Assembly (NCBI GenBank): GCA_934875675.1
Contig: CAKXIK010000001.1
Location: 68,906 to 118,916, forward strand
Direction of reading: 5' to 3'
Source: an uncultured bacterium
GTDB lineage: Bacteria > Bacillota > Clostridia > Oscillospirales > Acutalibacteraceae
DNA: 50,011 bases
Positions 7,917 through 17,058 of this stretch are shown here, piece by piece. The notes below the pieces were generated by a model. That model searched no databases and had not been told where the DNA came from. It was given only the letters and a program-made list of their open reading frames with translations. The number at the start of each line of letters is the position of its first letter. Within the stretch, counting starts at the first letter, position 1. The position numbers and the translations under genes were made by a program.

Positions 7917-8849
7917 TCATCCCTGCGAAGAGGAACTGCTTTGGAGCGCATCCAAAAATTTTTGTACGGCAGAGGCAATCTGCTCGCCGTTTTTGTCTAC
8001 ATAATCTTCCACTTTACCTGCAGCGCTTTGCAGCCCGCTTTCCACTTCGGCAAAAATCTGGTCTGTATCCAGAGAGGAATACTTTTGCTGAATGGTCTGC
8101 TTGAACTGCTCGAATGCGTCACTTCCCTGTGCCAGCGCTTGTTCTGCCTGCTCGGTAATGTCCTGCTTGAGTTCTTTCCAGGCCTCGCTCTGTTCTGCAG
8201 GCGTATCTTTTGCAAAATCGTCAATCTTATCAATTAACTGATCAAGAGGTCCTTTGGGGCGCACTACAAACGCTTTTTCAGAAACACGGAATGCAGCCAG
8301 AGAGGCGGGGATCATAGACGAGGAAAAAGATAATTTGCCGTCGCTCACCGTGATGCCATCCGGCAGCTGATCCGGTTGCAGAAGTGAAAAAAACAGATTG
8401 CGTGAAATTGGCAGCTTGCCCAGCCGAAGCTGTTCCGGTGCAAAAACAAATGCCGTCACCGTATCATCCTCTGTTTGCGCAAGCAGCGTTCCTTTGCCGG
8501 AAATCACCCAGCTATGCCCTTTTGCCCTTGCTGTAATGCAGAATTCAATTTCATTCTCCGTTCCGGAGGGCTTGAGCAGAATCTGCTGCACACCGGAAGA
8601 ATCGGAGGAAATATTCTTTTGCAGCAATCGGTTGAGATCCGGTGCTGAAATTTCCGTTTCTGTTCCCGTCAACGCAGATTTTGCCAATGTCACTGTAACG
8701 TTATCCCCGTCCGAAATGGAATACCCGCTCGCGGCACCGGTGTCTGCTGCAAGAAAATAGCACGTCGCCGCCGCAATTGCAAGCACAGCAACCGCACAAA
8801 GAATTCCGTCCAGCCAATTGAATCGCCGGAGCTTTTTTGTCTTGGTCAA
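7917..8849 (-). CDS. Membrane-anchored protein of unknown function, extracytoplasmic
   Basis: 310-residue protein with a basic N-terminus, one transmembrane segment (about residues 15-35) and a long exported part. The middle has the alternating polar/hydrophobic pattern of a beta-rich domain and includes LRLGKLPISRNLFFSLL, loosely like the YpmS/DUF2140 family; I cannot confirm that. Residues from about 205 are strongly charged amphipathic helix, ending in a Ser-rich tail. The start is TTG with an AAAGGGGG ribosome binding site six bases away. It follows mutS2 by 62 bases and has its own terminator. Confidence 0.7.
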   Translation of the reverse strand: MTKTKKLRRFNWLDGILCAVAVLAIAAATCYFLAADTGAASGYSISDGDNVTVTLAKSALTGTETEISAPDLNRLLQKNISSDSSGVQQILLKPSGTENEIEFCITARAKGHSWVISGKGTLLAQTEDDTVTAFVFAPEQLRLGKLPISRNLFFSLLQPDQLPDGITVSDGKLSFSSSMIPASLAAFRVSEKAFVVRPKGPLDQLIDKIDDFAKDTPAEQSEAWKELKQDITEQAEQALAQGSDAFEQFKQTIQQKYSSLDTDQIFAEVESGLQSAAGKVEDYVDKNGEQIASAVQKFLDALQSSSSSQG

Positions 8850-8911
8850 GGGAATCCCCCTTTCATCACCTGTTCGTCCTTATTTTATGGGATTCTCCCC
8901 AGGATTATGCT

Positions 8912-11287
8912 TTATTTCAGCTCGGCAATTGTCACACCGTTTTCTCCCTCGCCATAAACACCAAGGCGGAAGGCTTTGACGCTTGGGTGCGTTTTGAGGT
9001 GCTGCTGGACTGCCGTGCGCAGTGCTCCGGTTCCCTTGCCGTGAATAATGGACACAAGCCCCACTCCCATCAGCACAGCAGAATCAATAAACTGGTCCAG
9101 GTCCATGAGTGCCTCCTGTACGGTTTTACCGCGCAGGTCAACCTCTGTTTTGACCGGAGTGGTCACCTTGGAGCGAACATTGCGCGTTGCAACATGACGC
9201 AGCGGCTCGGCTTTCTTTTTCTCCTCCAGCAGACGCAGATTCGTCAGCGGCACCCTCGTTTTAATGATACCCGCCTGCACTTCTACCACACCGTTGCGAT
9301 CGGGCGCAGAAAGAACGACTGCCTTTTTATCGATGTCAAAAATCAAGACCGAATCACCCTTTTTGAGGTCTCTGGGCAATTGATAACCCTCGTTCTCACG
9401 CCGCGCAACGGGGTCTGCCGCGTCCTCCATGGCGCGGATGCCTGCCCGCAGTCCGGCACGGGCTTTGCCGGAATCGGTATTCATTTTATCTTTACGAATT
9501 TCGTCCAGCTCGGCAAGCAGTGCTTCTGCCTGTGCTCTGGTTCTGGCGGTCAGATTACGCGCCTCTACCTTTGCCTTTTCTATTTCGCTTTGGCGGATGC
9601 GCTCCTGCTCCTCCTGCTGTTTTTTCAGTTGAGCCGCAGCTTCTGCAGCCTGCGCACGCAAGGAAGAAATCAGCTGCTTTTCTTTTTCAAGCTCCTGCCG
9701 GCTTTGTTCCAGCTTTTGTACCACATCCTCAAACCGGGTATCCTCGGTCGAAACCAGGTTACGCGCATGCTCCACAATTTCCGCAGACATCCCGAGGCGC
9801 TCCGAAATCGCGAACGCATTGGAACGACCGGGCACACCGATCAGCAGGCGGTAAGTGGGGCAGAGTGTCGCAACATCGAATTCACAACAGGCATTTTCCA
9901 CTCCCGCCGTTTGCAGCGCATATTCTTTGAGCTCTGCATAGTGCGTTGTTGCCGCAATTCGGCAGCCGCTGTTCCGCATTGTCTCCAGAATTGAACGGGC
10001 AAGTGCCGCACCCTCAACCGGGTCGGTTCCCGCACCAAGCTCATCAATCAACACCAGACTGTGGGCATCCACGGTTTTCAAAATGGAAATGATATTGGTC
10101 ATGTGCGCAGAAAAAGTGGAGAGCGACTGTTCGATACTCTGTTCATCGCCGATATCCGCCAGAACACGCGTGAAAACGGAGGCTTCACTGTTATCGGAAA
10201 CCGGCAGCAGCAGACCGCACATCGCCATTAAATTAAGCAGACCGATGGTTTTGAGCGCAACCGTTTTACCTCCGGTGTTTGGGCCGGTGATGACCAAGGT
10301 GTCAAACGAGGCACCAAGCTCCACCGTTGTGGGAACCACCTTTGCCGGGTCAATCAGCGGATGGCGGGCTTTCTTGAGCGCAATTCTGCCCTCATCATTC
10401 ATGATCGGCATGGATGCCTTCATTTTGTATGCCAGACGCGCCTTTGCGAAAATAACATTCAGCTCCAGCGCATTGCGATATCCTTCAATAATCGCATCGG
10501 CAAACGAGCCCGCTTCGGCAGAAAGCTCCGCCAGAATCCGCTCGATCTCCGCCTTTTCCTTGGATTGCAGCACACGCACCTCATTATTTGCTTCCACAAC
10601 GCCCATTGGTTCCACAAAAACCGTTGCACCACTGGCAGAGGTGTCATGCACCAGACCGGGAATGTCTCCACGGCATTCCGATTTAACCGGAACAACATAA
10701 CGTCCGTCACGCATGGTCACAATCGGATCCTGCAGATACTTCTGGTACGCTGCAGAGCGAATCATTTTATCAAGCTGCTCGCGTACACGACCGGAGGCAT
10801 TGCGAATTTTCCGGCGGATATCATTCAGTGCCGGTGACGCATTGTCCGCCATCTCTTCCTCGGAAAGAATGGCAGAATCAATTTTTTCTTCCAGATATTT
10901 ATTCTGGCACAGTGCATCAAATCGCCAGTCAATACAAGTAACTATTCCCTCGGAGTGACGCCGCCAATCAATCAGCGCACGCATTCCGTGCAGCAGAGAG
11001 GAAACCCGAAGCAGCTCGCCCATTGTGAGCGTTCCGCCGGCAGCAGCACGGCGCAGGGAATTTTCGCAGCCCGTCAGCCCACCAAAGCTCGGGGAGCCAA
11101 ACCCGCCCACCAAACGATAGGCATCGTCAGTTTCCTGCAGCAATGTTTTTACAGTCTCCAAATCGTGCTGTGGAACAATCGCACGGGCAAGCTCCGCAGA
11201 ATCATCACAGGAGGTTTCCTCTGCGAGCATTTCCAACACTTTATCAAGCTCCAATGCATGATAATGTTTTTGTTCATTTTCTAACAT
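8912..11287 (-). CDS. mutS2: MutS2/RqcU family ATPase with Smr domain
   Basis: Homologue of MutS lacking the mismatch-recognition domain. In Firmicutes it acts on recombination intermediates and, as RqcU, on stalled or collided ribosomes. It has the helical core, the ABC-type ATPase with Walker A TGPNTGGKTVALKT and Walker B region LVLIDELGAGTDPVEGAAL, a long coiled coil (LEQSRQELEKEKQLISSLRA) and a C-terminal Smr nuclease domain (VDLRGKTVQEAL, IIHGKGTGALR). Starting at the ATG of MLENEQKHYHALE gives 791 residues; an ATG four codons upstream is too close to the AAAGGA site. It lies downstream of recO. Confidence 0.93.
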   Translation of the reverse strand: MLENEQKHYHALELDKVLEMLAEETSCDDSAELARAIVPQHDLETVKTLLQETDDAYRLVGGFGSPSFGGLTGCENSLRRAAAGGTLTMGELLRVSSLLHGMRALIDWRRHSEGIVTCIDWRFDALCQNKYLEEKIDSAILSEEEMADNASPALNDIRRKIRNASGRVREQLDKMIRSAAYQKYLQDPIVTMRDGRYVVPVKSECRGDIPGLVHDTSASGATVFVEPMGVVEANNEVRVLQSKEKAEIERILAELSAEAGSFADAIIEGYRNALELNVIFAKARLAYKMKASMPIMNDEGRIALKKARHPLIDPAKVVPTTVELGASFDTLVITGPNTGGKTVALKTIGLLNLMAMCGLLLPVSDNSEASVFTRVLADIGDEQSIEQSLSTFSAHMTNIISILKTVDAHSLVLIDELGAGTDPVEGAALARSILETMRNSGCRIAATTHYAELKEYALQTAGVENACCEFDVATLCPTYRLLIGVPGRSNAFAISERLGMSAEIVEHARNLVSTEDTRFEDVVQKLEQSRQELEKEKQLISSLRAQAAEAAAQLKKQQEEQERIRQSEIEKAKVEARNLTARTRAQAEALLAELDEIRKDKMNTDSGKARAGLRAGIRAMEDAADPVARRENEGYQLPRDLKKGDSVLIFDIDKKAVVLSAPDRNGVVEVQAGIIKTRVPLTNLRLLEEKKKAEPLRHVATRNVRSKVTTPVKTEVDLRGKTVQEALMDLDQFIDSAVLMGVGLVSIIHGKGTGALRTAVQQHLKTHPSVKAFRLGVYGEGENGVTIAELK

Positions 11288-11416
11288 AGATATGACCATT
11301 CCTTTCGACTGCGCTACAAATTTGATGTCGGTTTCGGCTTCCCGAAGTTACGGTTATTCCAACCGCAAAGACACAAATTTGTCGTTTGAAAGGGTTGTCT
11401 TTCAAACCTTCTCCTT
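11288..11416 (-). other. Structured recO-mutS2 spacer with a possible 43-codon leader ORF
   Basis: Read on the minus strand, this spacer has a perfect inverted repeat GTTTGAAAG-ACAACC-CTTTCAAAC and a second hairpin CGGTT-GGAAT-AACCG. A TTG codon preceded by AAAGGAG opens a 43-codon reading frame (LKDNPFKRQICVFAVG at its start) that runs past the mutS2 start codon. I recognise no family. It may be a leader peptide, or chance. Confidence 0.25.
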
Positions 11417-11474
11417 TATCTCTATGGGCACTCCGAAATTCTCTTGAAATCCGGATACCACAAACAATTATAAA

Positions 11475-12239
11475 CTATTCTTCCAGTGAAATTCTTCGGT
11501 AAAATTCGAGCGTTTTAAAGTCTCGTTCCAGCTGCGCCCGAACATAAAGCTCGGCTGCCGTTTCCAGTTGCTTTTCACCATTAGGGGAAAGCTCAAAGGA
11601 AAAAACTTTTTCAAACGGCGCGTAAATCGTATGCCGCAGTGCAGCAAGCACACCCGGCTCCAGCGAAACCGTGGGAGTTCCATCTGCACGATAACATTTT
11701 TCGCACACAATCACACCATCCCGCAGGCGAAAAAACATGGTGCCGCTTTCATACTCGCCACAGCCCGCGCAACCCACAAGGTCGGGCATATAGCCAGAAA
11801 ATGCCATCATACGCATTTCCACTGCCGCCTTGAGAATCCGGGGAGGGCGGGTTCCGGCTTCCAGAAAATGCAGTGCATTCAGCAGCAGCCGAAGATAAGC
11901 GGAAGCATCATCACCCTCCGGAGCAAGTGAAATTGCAAGTTCGCCGAAATATTGTGCCAAAGTCAGCTTTATCAAGTCGCTGCGCAGTCCAAAAAAAACT
12001 TTTTTAATCTCCGCTGAATCAATCATATTCGATTCTCTTCCGCGAAAGATCACAAAATCAGAATAAGAAAGTGTTTGCGTTGCCGATGCATTGCGGCTTT
12101 TTAAATTGCGCGCACCGCGGGCAAACGCACGAACCAAACCGTCGGTTCGTGTTAAAATCGTAATCAGACGGTCATTTTCACCCACAGCCTGCTCTTTGAG
12201 CACCAGCCCGTCGGTCGCAGTCTGCATGGCAACGTACAC
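11475..12239 (-). CDS. recO: DNA repair protein RecO
   Basis: RecO helps RecR load RecA on SSB-coated single-stranded DNA in the RecFOR pathway. The 254-residue protein has an N-terminal OB fold (TDGLVLKEQAVGENDRLITI) and a C-terminal zinc site made of CAGCGEYESG and CEKC, as usual for Gram-positive RecO. The start is uncertain: GTG at 12239 fits the AGGA site, and an in-frame ATG four codons later would give 250 residues. It directly follows era, the classic Firmicute order. Confidence 0.93.
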   Translation of the reverse strand: MYVAMQTATDGLVLKEQAVGENDRLITILTRTDGLVRAFARGARNLKSRNASATQTLSYSDFVIFRGRESNMIDSAEIKKVFFGLRSDLIKLTLAQYFGELAISLAPEGDDASAYLRLLLNALHFLEAGTRPPRILKAAVEMRMMAFSGYMPDLVGCAGCGEYESGTMFFRLRDGVIVCEKCYRADGTPTVSLEPGVLAALRHTIYAPFEKVFSFELSPNGEKQLETAAELYVRAQLERDFKTLEFYRRISLEE

Positions 12240-12283
12240 GTCCTTTCCTGAAATAAAATTATTTTATCGGAATGCAAAACAGG

Positions 12284-13207
12284 TTAATCCTCAAAGCTGT
12301 TCTTATCATAACCGAAACTGCGCAGCAGGGCATCACGATTACGCCAATCTTCTTTTACCTTGACCCAGAGCTGCAGATTCACACGGCAATCAAAAAATTT
12401 TTCCAAGTCTTCACGGGCATAGGACCCGATTTTTTTGAGCATGGCACCCTGTTTGCCGATGATAATACCCTTATGACTGTCGCGCTCACAATAAATGGTT
12501 GCGCCGATATCAAGCAAACCATCCTCCCGCTCCGTCATTCGCTCCACTGCAACGGCAACCCCATGGGGAACCTCTTTTTGCAGCAAGCGGAGTGCTTTTT
12601 CGCGCACCATCTCCGCCGCAAGCGTTTTTTCCGGCATATCGGTCAGCTCATCGTCACCGAACATATGCGGACCTTCCTGCGCAAGCGGAGCAAGCTCGGC
12701 AAACAAACCGTCCACACCGTCGCCCGTCAAAGCTGAAAGAGGAACCACCGCCGTAAAATCGTATTCCTTGGCATATGCGGCAATCTGCGCCATCAGCTTT
12801 TCTTTTTGTGCCAAACGGTCGATTTTATTGATGACCAGAATAGCCGGAAGATGCTGCCCGCGAATCGTCGCAATCAGTTCTTTCTCTGTGGCTGAAATTT
12901 CTTCTCCTCCCTCTGTCACCAGAATGACAACGTCGACACCCGCCACCGAAGAGGAAATAGATTTTGCCATAAAATCATCCAGTCGGTTGTGGGATTTGTG
13001 CAACCCCGGTGTGTCAATAAAGACATACTGGTAAGCGCCTCGGGTAAGAACACCCATGATGCGGGTACGGGTAGTTTGCGGCTTGGAAGATACAATCGCC
13101 AGCTTTTGTCCGAGCAGCGCGTTGAGCAGGGAGGATTTTCCCACATTTGGACGGCCGACAATTGCCAAAAATGCACTTTTTTCTACGGGTGTTTCTTTTT
13201 TATTCAT
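12284..13207 (-). CDS. era: GTPase Era
   Basis: Essential GTPase that binds the 3' end of 16S rRNA and checks 30S maturation. The G1 motif GRPNVGKSS is at residues 18-26, G3 is in FIDTPGLH, G4 is VINKID, and the C-terminal KH domain includes KGIIIGKQGAMLKKIG. The 307-residue length is normal. An AAAGGA ribosome binding site lies six bases from the ATG. It lies in the phoH-ybeY-dgkA-era-recO cluster. Confidence 0.98.
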   Translation of the reverse strand: MNKKETPVEKSAFLAIVGRPNVGKSSLLNALLGQKLAIVSSKPQTTRTRIMGVLTRGAYQYVFIDTPGLHKSHNRLDDFMAKSISSSVAGVDVVILVTEGGEEISATEKELIATIRGQHLPAILVINKIDRLAQKEKLMAQIAAYAKEYDFTAVVPLSALTGDGVDGLFAELAPLAQEGPHMFGDDELTDMPEKTLAAEMVREKALRLLQKEVPHGVAVAVERMTEREDGLLDIGATIYCERDSHKGIIIGKQGAMLKKIGSYAREDLEKFFDCRVNLQLWVKVKEDWRNRDALLRSFGYDKNSFED

Positions 13208-13299
13208 AAAAAGTCCTTTCTGAATCCGTTATCTTTTTAACGCAGGTGAATGAAAACAACTACTGCGTCCTTTTGTTTTATTGTTAATGGGGCTGTTCA

Positions 13300-13803
13300 T
13301 CAACCGATTTTGTCATTTTTGCAAAAAAAACGGCGGCACAACCGCAGTATACCGGAGGGCGCAAAAATAACGTAAAGCGATAGAATAAGAAGCAGCAGTG
13401 CCACCCCTGCAATCGTCACCGGATGTGCCGCAAAAAAAGCCGGAATCTGCGCAAGCTGTTCAGGTTTCCAGAAAACTGCCACCCCCACAAATACAGAAAA
13501 AACGGCGCAGACAAGTACGGCTCCCGCCGCAAAATCCTTGACTGCCGCCGCATTTTTTGAAAAGAACGGGATTTGCGCATCAACCAGACGTTCCAGCGAG
13601 GAATTGAAAAGCTCTGCCGCAAGCACCACTGCAAACGTTAAAAACAACAGAGCATATTCCACTGCCGAAAGTGAAAAGAACAGCGAGAACAACAGCACCA
13701 GCAAAACCGCAGCCGTGTGAATCCGCATATGGCGTTCTTCCTCCACACACCTCAAAATTCCGCGCGCCGCTGCACGAAAACTATGCCGTTCTTTTTTCAT
13801 CAT
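13300..13803 (-). CDS. dgkA: Diacylglycerol/undecaprenol kinase, DgkA family
   Basis: Small integral membrane kinase; in Gram-positive bacteria the substrate is usually undecaprenol, feeding cell-envelope lipid carrier recycling. Family signatures are EEERHMRIHTA, AAELFNSSLERLVD and KNAAAVKDFAAGAVLV. At 167 residues it is longer than the usual 120-135 and has an extra C-terminal transmembrane segment (VTIAGVALLLLILSLYVIF). Its start overlaps the ybeY stop (ATGATG), implying coupling. DgkA between ybeY and era is the standard order. Confidence 0.9.
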   Translation of the reverse strand: MMKKERHSFRAAARGILRCVEEERHMRIHTAAVLLVLLFSLFFSLSAVEYALLFLTFAVVLAAELFNSSLERLVDAQIPFFSKNAAAVKDFAAGAVLVCAVFSVFVGVAVFWKPEQLAQIPAFFAAHPVTIAGVALLLLILSLYVIFAPSGILRLCRRFFCKNDKIG

Positions 13804-14312
13804 TTTTCGTCGTCTTCGAGAACATAGCTGGCGCTGCTGGGCAAACCGAGCAGTTCCATCACCTTTTCCTCTTTTTCACGCATATGCACCGCTTCGATGC
13901 CGCCCTGCTCATGGTCATAACCAAGCAGGTGCAGCATGGAATGCGCCGTCAGGAATCCCACCTCGCGCTGCAGCGAATGGGAATAAAGCTTTGCCTGTTC
14001 CACTGCCTTCTGCATACAGATGACAACATCGCCAAGCAGGTATGCACCCGTGTCGTGGTTGATATCGTAAACGCCGTTTTCACCAAGCGGAAAAGACAGC
14101 ACATCCGTCGGCATATCCTTGCCGCGGTACTCTTTGTTGAGCTGCTGGATTTCCTCCATATCCACAAAATTGACGCTCACTTCTGCAGAGCCCTCAAACT
14201 CTTCGAGCTTGAGCACTGCATTGCAGCAGCGGCGGATCAACATTCTCAATCCTGTTGGAATCTTAACTTCTTTCTGTCGGTTTTCAATGATAACCTTAAT
14301 TTTGCCGGTCAT
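13800..14312 (-). CDS. ybeY: Endoribonuclease YbeY
   Basis: Single-strand-specific zinc endoribonuclease needed for 16S rRNA 3'-end maturation and ribosome quality control. The zinc-binding motif HSMLHLLGYDH gives the three histidines 124, 128 and 134. The segment DMPTDVLSFPLGE is characteristic. 170 residues is a normal length. It overlaps both phoH (4 bases, ATGA) and dgkA, so the three are translationally coupled. Confidence 0.96.
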   Translation of the reverse strand: MTGKIKVIIENRQKEVKIPTGLRMLIRRCCNAVLKLEEFEGSAEVSVNFVDMEEIQQLNKEYRGKDMPTDVLSFPLGENGVYDINHDTGAYLLGDVVICMQKAVEQAKLYSHSLQREVGFLTAHSMLHLLGYDHEQGGIEAVHMREKEEKVMELLGLPSSASYVLEDDEK

Positions 14313-15277
14313 CGGCCGCGCCTTCCTTCTTCGTATTTTTCATATGCTTTGATGATATCCTGCACAAGTTTGTGCCGGACAACATCTTTTTCATCGAACC
14401 GGACAACCGAAATATCCGGAACATTCTTCAGTACCCGTTCCGCCTCTGTTAAGCCGGATCTTTTGCCGTCCGGCAGATCGATTTGCGTAACATCGCCTGT
14501 GATGACCATTTTAGAGCCGAACCCAAGCCGCGTCAGAAACATTTTCATCTGCTCGCCCGTTGTGTTTTGGGCTTCGTCCAGAATAATAAAGCTGTCATCC
14601 AGTGTCCGCCCGCGCATATAGGCAAGCGGTGCCACCTCGATATTGCCGCGCTCCAGATACTTTTGGTACGTTTCGGCGCCCAGCATATCAAACAGCGCGT
14701 CATAAAGCGGGCGCAAATAAGGATCCACCTTTTGCTGCAGGTCTCCGGGCAAAAAACCCAGCTTTTCGCCTGCCTCCACCGCGGGTCTCGTCAGGATAAT
14801 CCGGTTAATATCGTGGGCACGGAACGCCGCAACCGCCATGGCAACTGCAAGATAAGTCTTGCCGGTGCCTGCCGGCCCGATTCCGAGTGTAATCGTATTT
14901 TCACGGATTGCGCTAATATATTTTTTCTGGCCGAGTGTTTTCGGCTTGATCGGTTTTCCTTTTGCCGTAATACAGACACAGTCGCTTGCAAGCGCCTCCA
15001 GTTTGGCTTCGCCGCCGTCATTAACAAGCGTCATGCAATACCGAACAGACTGCTCGGTAAGCGCTTCACCTCGGTTAATCAGGCTCAGCAGGCTTTCAAT
15101 CACACGCGAAGCACGGGAAACATTTTCCGCTTCTCCCGAAACCTTCAGTTCACTGCCGCGCATGACAATATCAACGCCATACTCTCCTTCAATCAGCCGG
15201 ACGTTTTCGTCAAAGCTGCCAAAGAGCGTCACCGCCTGTTCCATACGGTCCACATTGATGATTTGTTCAAACACCAT
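14309..15277 (-). CDS. phoH: PhoH family ATPase
   Basis: Cytosolic P-loop ATPase of the PhoH/PhoH-like family, associated with RNA metabolism through its constant linkage to ybeY. An N-terminal KH-like region is followed by Walker A GPAGTGKT at residues 134-141 and Walker B DSFIILDEAQNTT. TRLGFGSKMVITGDVTQIDLP is another family hallmark. The 322-residue length is normal. First gene of phoH-ybeY-dgkA-era-recO, with a promoter at 15325-15353. Confidence 0.96.
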   Translation of the reverse strand: MVFEQIINVDRMEQAVTLFGSFDENVRLIEGEYGVDIVMRGSELKVSGEAENVSRASRVIESLLSLINRGEALTEQSVRYCMTLVNDGGEAKLEALASDCVCITAKGKPIKPKTLGQKKYISAIRENTITLGIGPAGTGKTYLAVAMAVAAFRAHDINRIILTRPAVEAGEKLGFLPGDLQQKVDPYLRPLYDALFDMLGAETYQKYLERGNIEVAPLAYMRGRTLDDSFIILDEAQNTTGEQMKMFLTRLGFGSKMVITGDVTQIDLPDGKRSGLTEAERVLKNVPDISVVRFDEKDVVRHKLVQDIIKAYEKYEEGRRGR

Positions 15278-15324
15278 TCGTTTTTCTCACTCTGATTTCC
15301 GGGTTCCCCCAATTTATTTTCCTT

Positions 15325-15353
15325 ATTATATCATTTTCCGATCGATTCGTCAC
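15325..15353 (-). promoter_or_regulatory. Sigma-A promoter of the phoH operon
   Basis: Minus strand GTGACG, 17-base spacer, TATAAT; predicted transcription start about 45 bases before the phoH ATG. It separates vegetative phoH-era-recO expression from the upstream sporulation genes yqfC-yqfD. Confidence 0.7.
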
Positions 15354-15445
15354 TATTCAAAATAACAAAAAATGTGGACTATTTATTAATTTTTTCTTGG
15401 ATTCCGTAAGACTTGCACATATTTTTCCTGTTCAATGGTACATAT

Positions 15446-16630
15446 TTACTCGTCAAGGAAAATCTCCTCTTCCTGCACAATGTTTTCCTCGCATTGCAGC
15501 ACCGCGGTAAGCTCCAACACACCATTTTTTAATGCACGCGTTTTGACCGAGGAAACAACCTGGGCCTGCGGATATTGTTCAGCAAGCTGTTTTTGCAGCT
15601 CCTGCTCCGCCTGATCGGAAGCTTCTTGCTCTGTAAGCGTGATGGTTTGCTCCTGCAGGCAGTGCCAGGTTTCCGTATATCGCTCCACCGGAATTCGCAC
15701 TCCAAGGAGCGTAACCGGCTCGGCAGAAAAGGTTCTGGTGTAAGTTCCGTCCTGCGGCGGAGAGGTCAGATTCAGCGGAAGCTCGACGCCGAAAACCGCA
15801 AGTCGCTTTCTCACCAGCATCTCTCCGGTTGGAACCTGCTGCACCTGTACCAACGGCACGCTGCAGGTAATGGTATGTGTGGTTGCGGCAACAACCTCTC
15901 CTTGTGCATGACGCAGCATGGTGGCACCAAAAGCATCCTGCCGCACACCGCTTACCAACAAATCTCCCGCTGCAACGGTATCTCCGGGATTCACAGCTGG
16001 AAATCCCGCTTTAGCATCTACCCGAATGATCACACCGCCAATTCGAGCCTTTAGATTGCAGGGCTGGTCAGTTGGAATCATAACAGGCGGCATACTGCGT
16101 TCCCTCAGCTCAACGCTCAATTGGCAGCCTGTCAGATTCATCGACGCCCACGAAAGCCCCGGGACCTCACGCAGCAGATCCTCCTTAATTTGTTTCAGGC
16201 TGACACTCTCCTTCCACGTTCCTGATGTGATGCCAAGCGATTGCGCTGCCTGGGTTACCTTAAGTCTGGTTTCTTCATCGCCGCCTGTTACATTAATGTT
16301 CCAGATAAACATCGACAAAAACTGAATCACAACAAAAAAAAGAACCATGCCGAAAACGGCGCCCCAACGATGCCGGAAACGGCGCGCAAGAAACGGAAAA
16401 CCGGCGCGCTTTTGCACACGCAGCCGCAGCCCGGTTTTTCTGACCACCGGGCGGAGCTGATGATAGCCGCCCGGTGTTGTGCATGCATACAACACCCCGT
16501 TTCTGCGCTCAATATCCCACAGCGGAATCTCACGCAGCGTGGCACCGTTGAGCAGTTTTTCCGGATTTTTTCCGTTTGCACAAAACCACACACAGCCGCG
16601 AAAATACCGGATACACGCAACCATTCCCAT
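15446..16630 (-). CDS. yqfD: Sporulation protein YqfD (SpoIV-like membrane protein)
   Basis: Conserved in spore formers, SigE-dependent in Bacillus subtilis, and needed for efficient sporulation through forespore engulfment stages. The 394-residue protein has a cytosolic N-terminal region, a single membrane segment (AVFGMVLFFVVIQFLSMFIW) and a large extracytoplasmic part with family blocks such as PGLSWASMNLTGCQLSVELR and the lipoyl/HlyD-like segment VNPGDTVAAGDLLVSG. The start ATG has a GGCGGA ribosome binding site eight bases upstream. It lies 19 bases after yqfC. Confidence 0.93.
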   Translation of the reverse strand: MGMVACIRYFRGCVWFCANGKNPEKLLNGATLREIPLWDIERRNGVLYACTTPGGYHQLRPVVRKTGLRLRVQKRAGFPFLARRFRHRWGAVFGMVLFFVVIQFLSMFIWNINVTGGDEETRLKVTQAAQSLGITSGTWKESVSLKQIKEDLLREVPGLSWASMNLTGCQLSVELRERSMPPVMIPTDQPCNLKARIGGVIIRVDAKAGFPAVNPGDTVAAGDLLVSGVRQDAFGATMLRHAQGEVVAATTHTITCSVPLVQVQQVPTGEMLVRKRLAVFGVELPLNLTSPPQDGTYTRTFSAEPVTLLGVRIPVERYTETWHCLQEQTITLTEQEASDQAEQELQKQLAEQYPQAQVVSSVKTRALKNGVLELTAVLQCEENIVQEEEIFLDE

Positions 16631-16649
16631 CCCCGTATTCCGCCTTTCT

Positions 16650-16919
16650 TCAGGTGATGAATTCCGTGCGTAAAACGCATCCGCAGATTGTCACTGACTC
16701 TCTCGTCATACACCGGATCGTCAACCCCCGTCCGAATACGCACAAAATCATTTTTGGCAGCGCAATTTTAATACAATCGCTGTCATAGGCAACAATTCCC
16801 TTGCATCCGTCAATATCCATTTCACAGTTTCCGGTCAGTTCGATCCGGAACGGCTGCAAAGCTGCAATCCGGGAACGGGATTCTTCCCGGTGCGGCACTG
16901 GAACAACTTTGTTTTTCAC
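16650..16919 (-). CDS. yqfC: Sporulation protein YqfC
   Basis: Small (89-residue) sporulation protein always paired with yqfD. It contains the family pattern RIELTGNCEMDIDGCKGIV (a beta-strand-rich YabP/YqfC domain) and ends in SVTICGCVLRTEFIT. The start is GTG, chosen because GGAGGAG lies just upstream; the longer reading frame has no family similarity. It is divergent from ylbJ, another sporulation gene, across a 139-base spacer. Confidence 0.9.
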   Translation of the reverse strand: MKNKVVPVPHREESRSRIAALQPFRIELTGNCEMDIDGCKGIVAYDSDCIKIALPKMILCVFGRGLTIRCMTRESVTICGCVLRTEFIT

Positions 16920-16951
16920 GCGGCACTCCTCCGCCCTGCTGCAAATTAAGA

Positions 16952-17005
16952 CTATAAACATTTATGATACACCGGCATGAAAAATGCGCAAACAGACGTA
17001 TATAT
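16952..17005. promoter_or_regulatory. Divergent yqfC/ylbJ control region with candidate SigE-type promoters
   Basis: For yqfC (minus strand): GCATTTT at 16981-16987, 14-base spacer, CATAAATG at 16959-16966, similar to the mother-cell SigE pattern. For ylbJ (plus strand): the decamer ACGTATATAT at 16996-17005 sits where a -10 element is expected, 53 bases before the ATG. No sigma-A promoter is evident. Assignments are inferred from known SigE control of these families. Confidence 0.35.
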
Positions 17006-17058
17006 GAGGGAAGTTTGCAGAAACAAAATTCTCTTTTAGCGAAAGGAGCGGTCGTTTG

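Noticed and set aside
8837..9994. 385-residue open frame antisense to mutS2
   Set aside because: Shadow frame; the opposite strand encodes clear MutS2 motifs.
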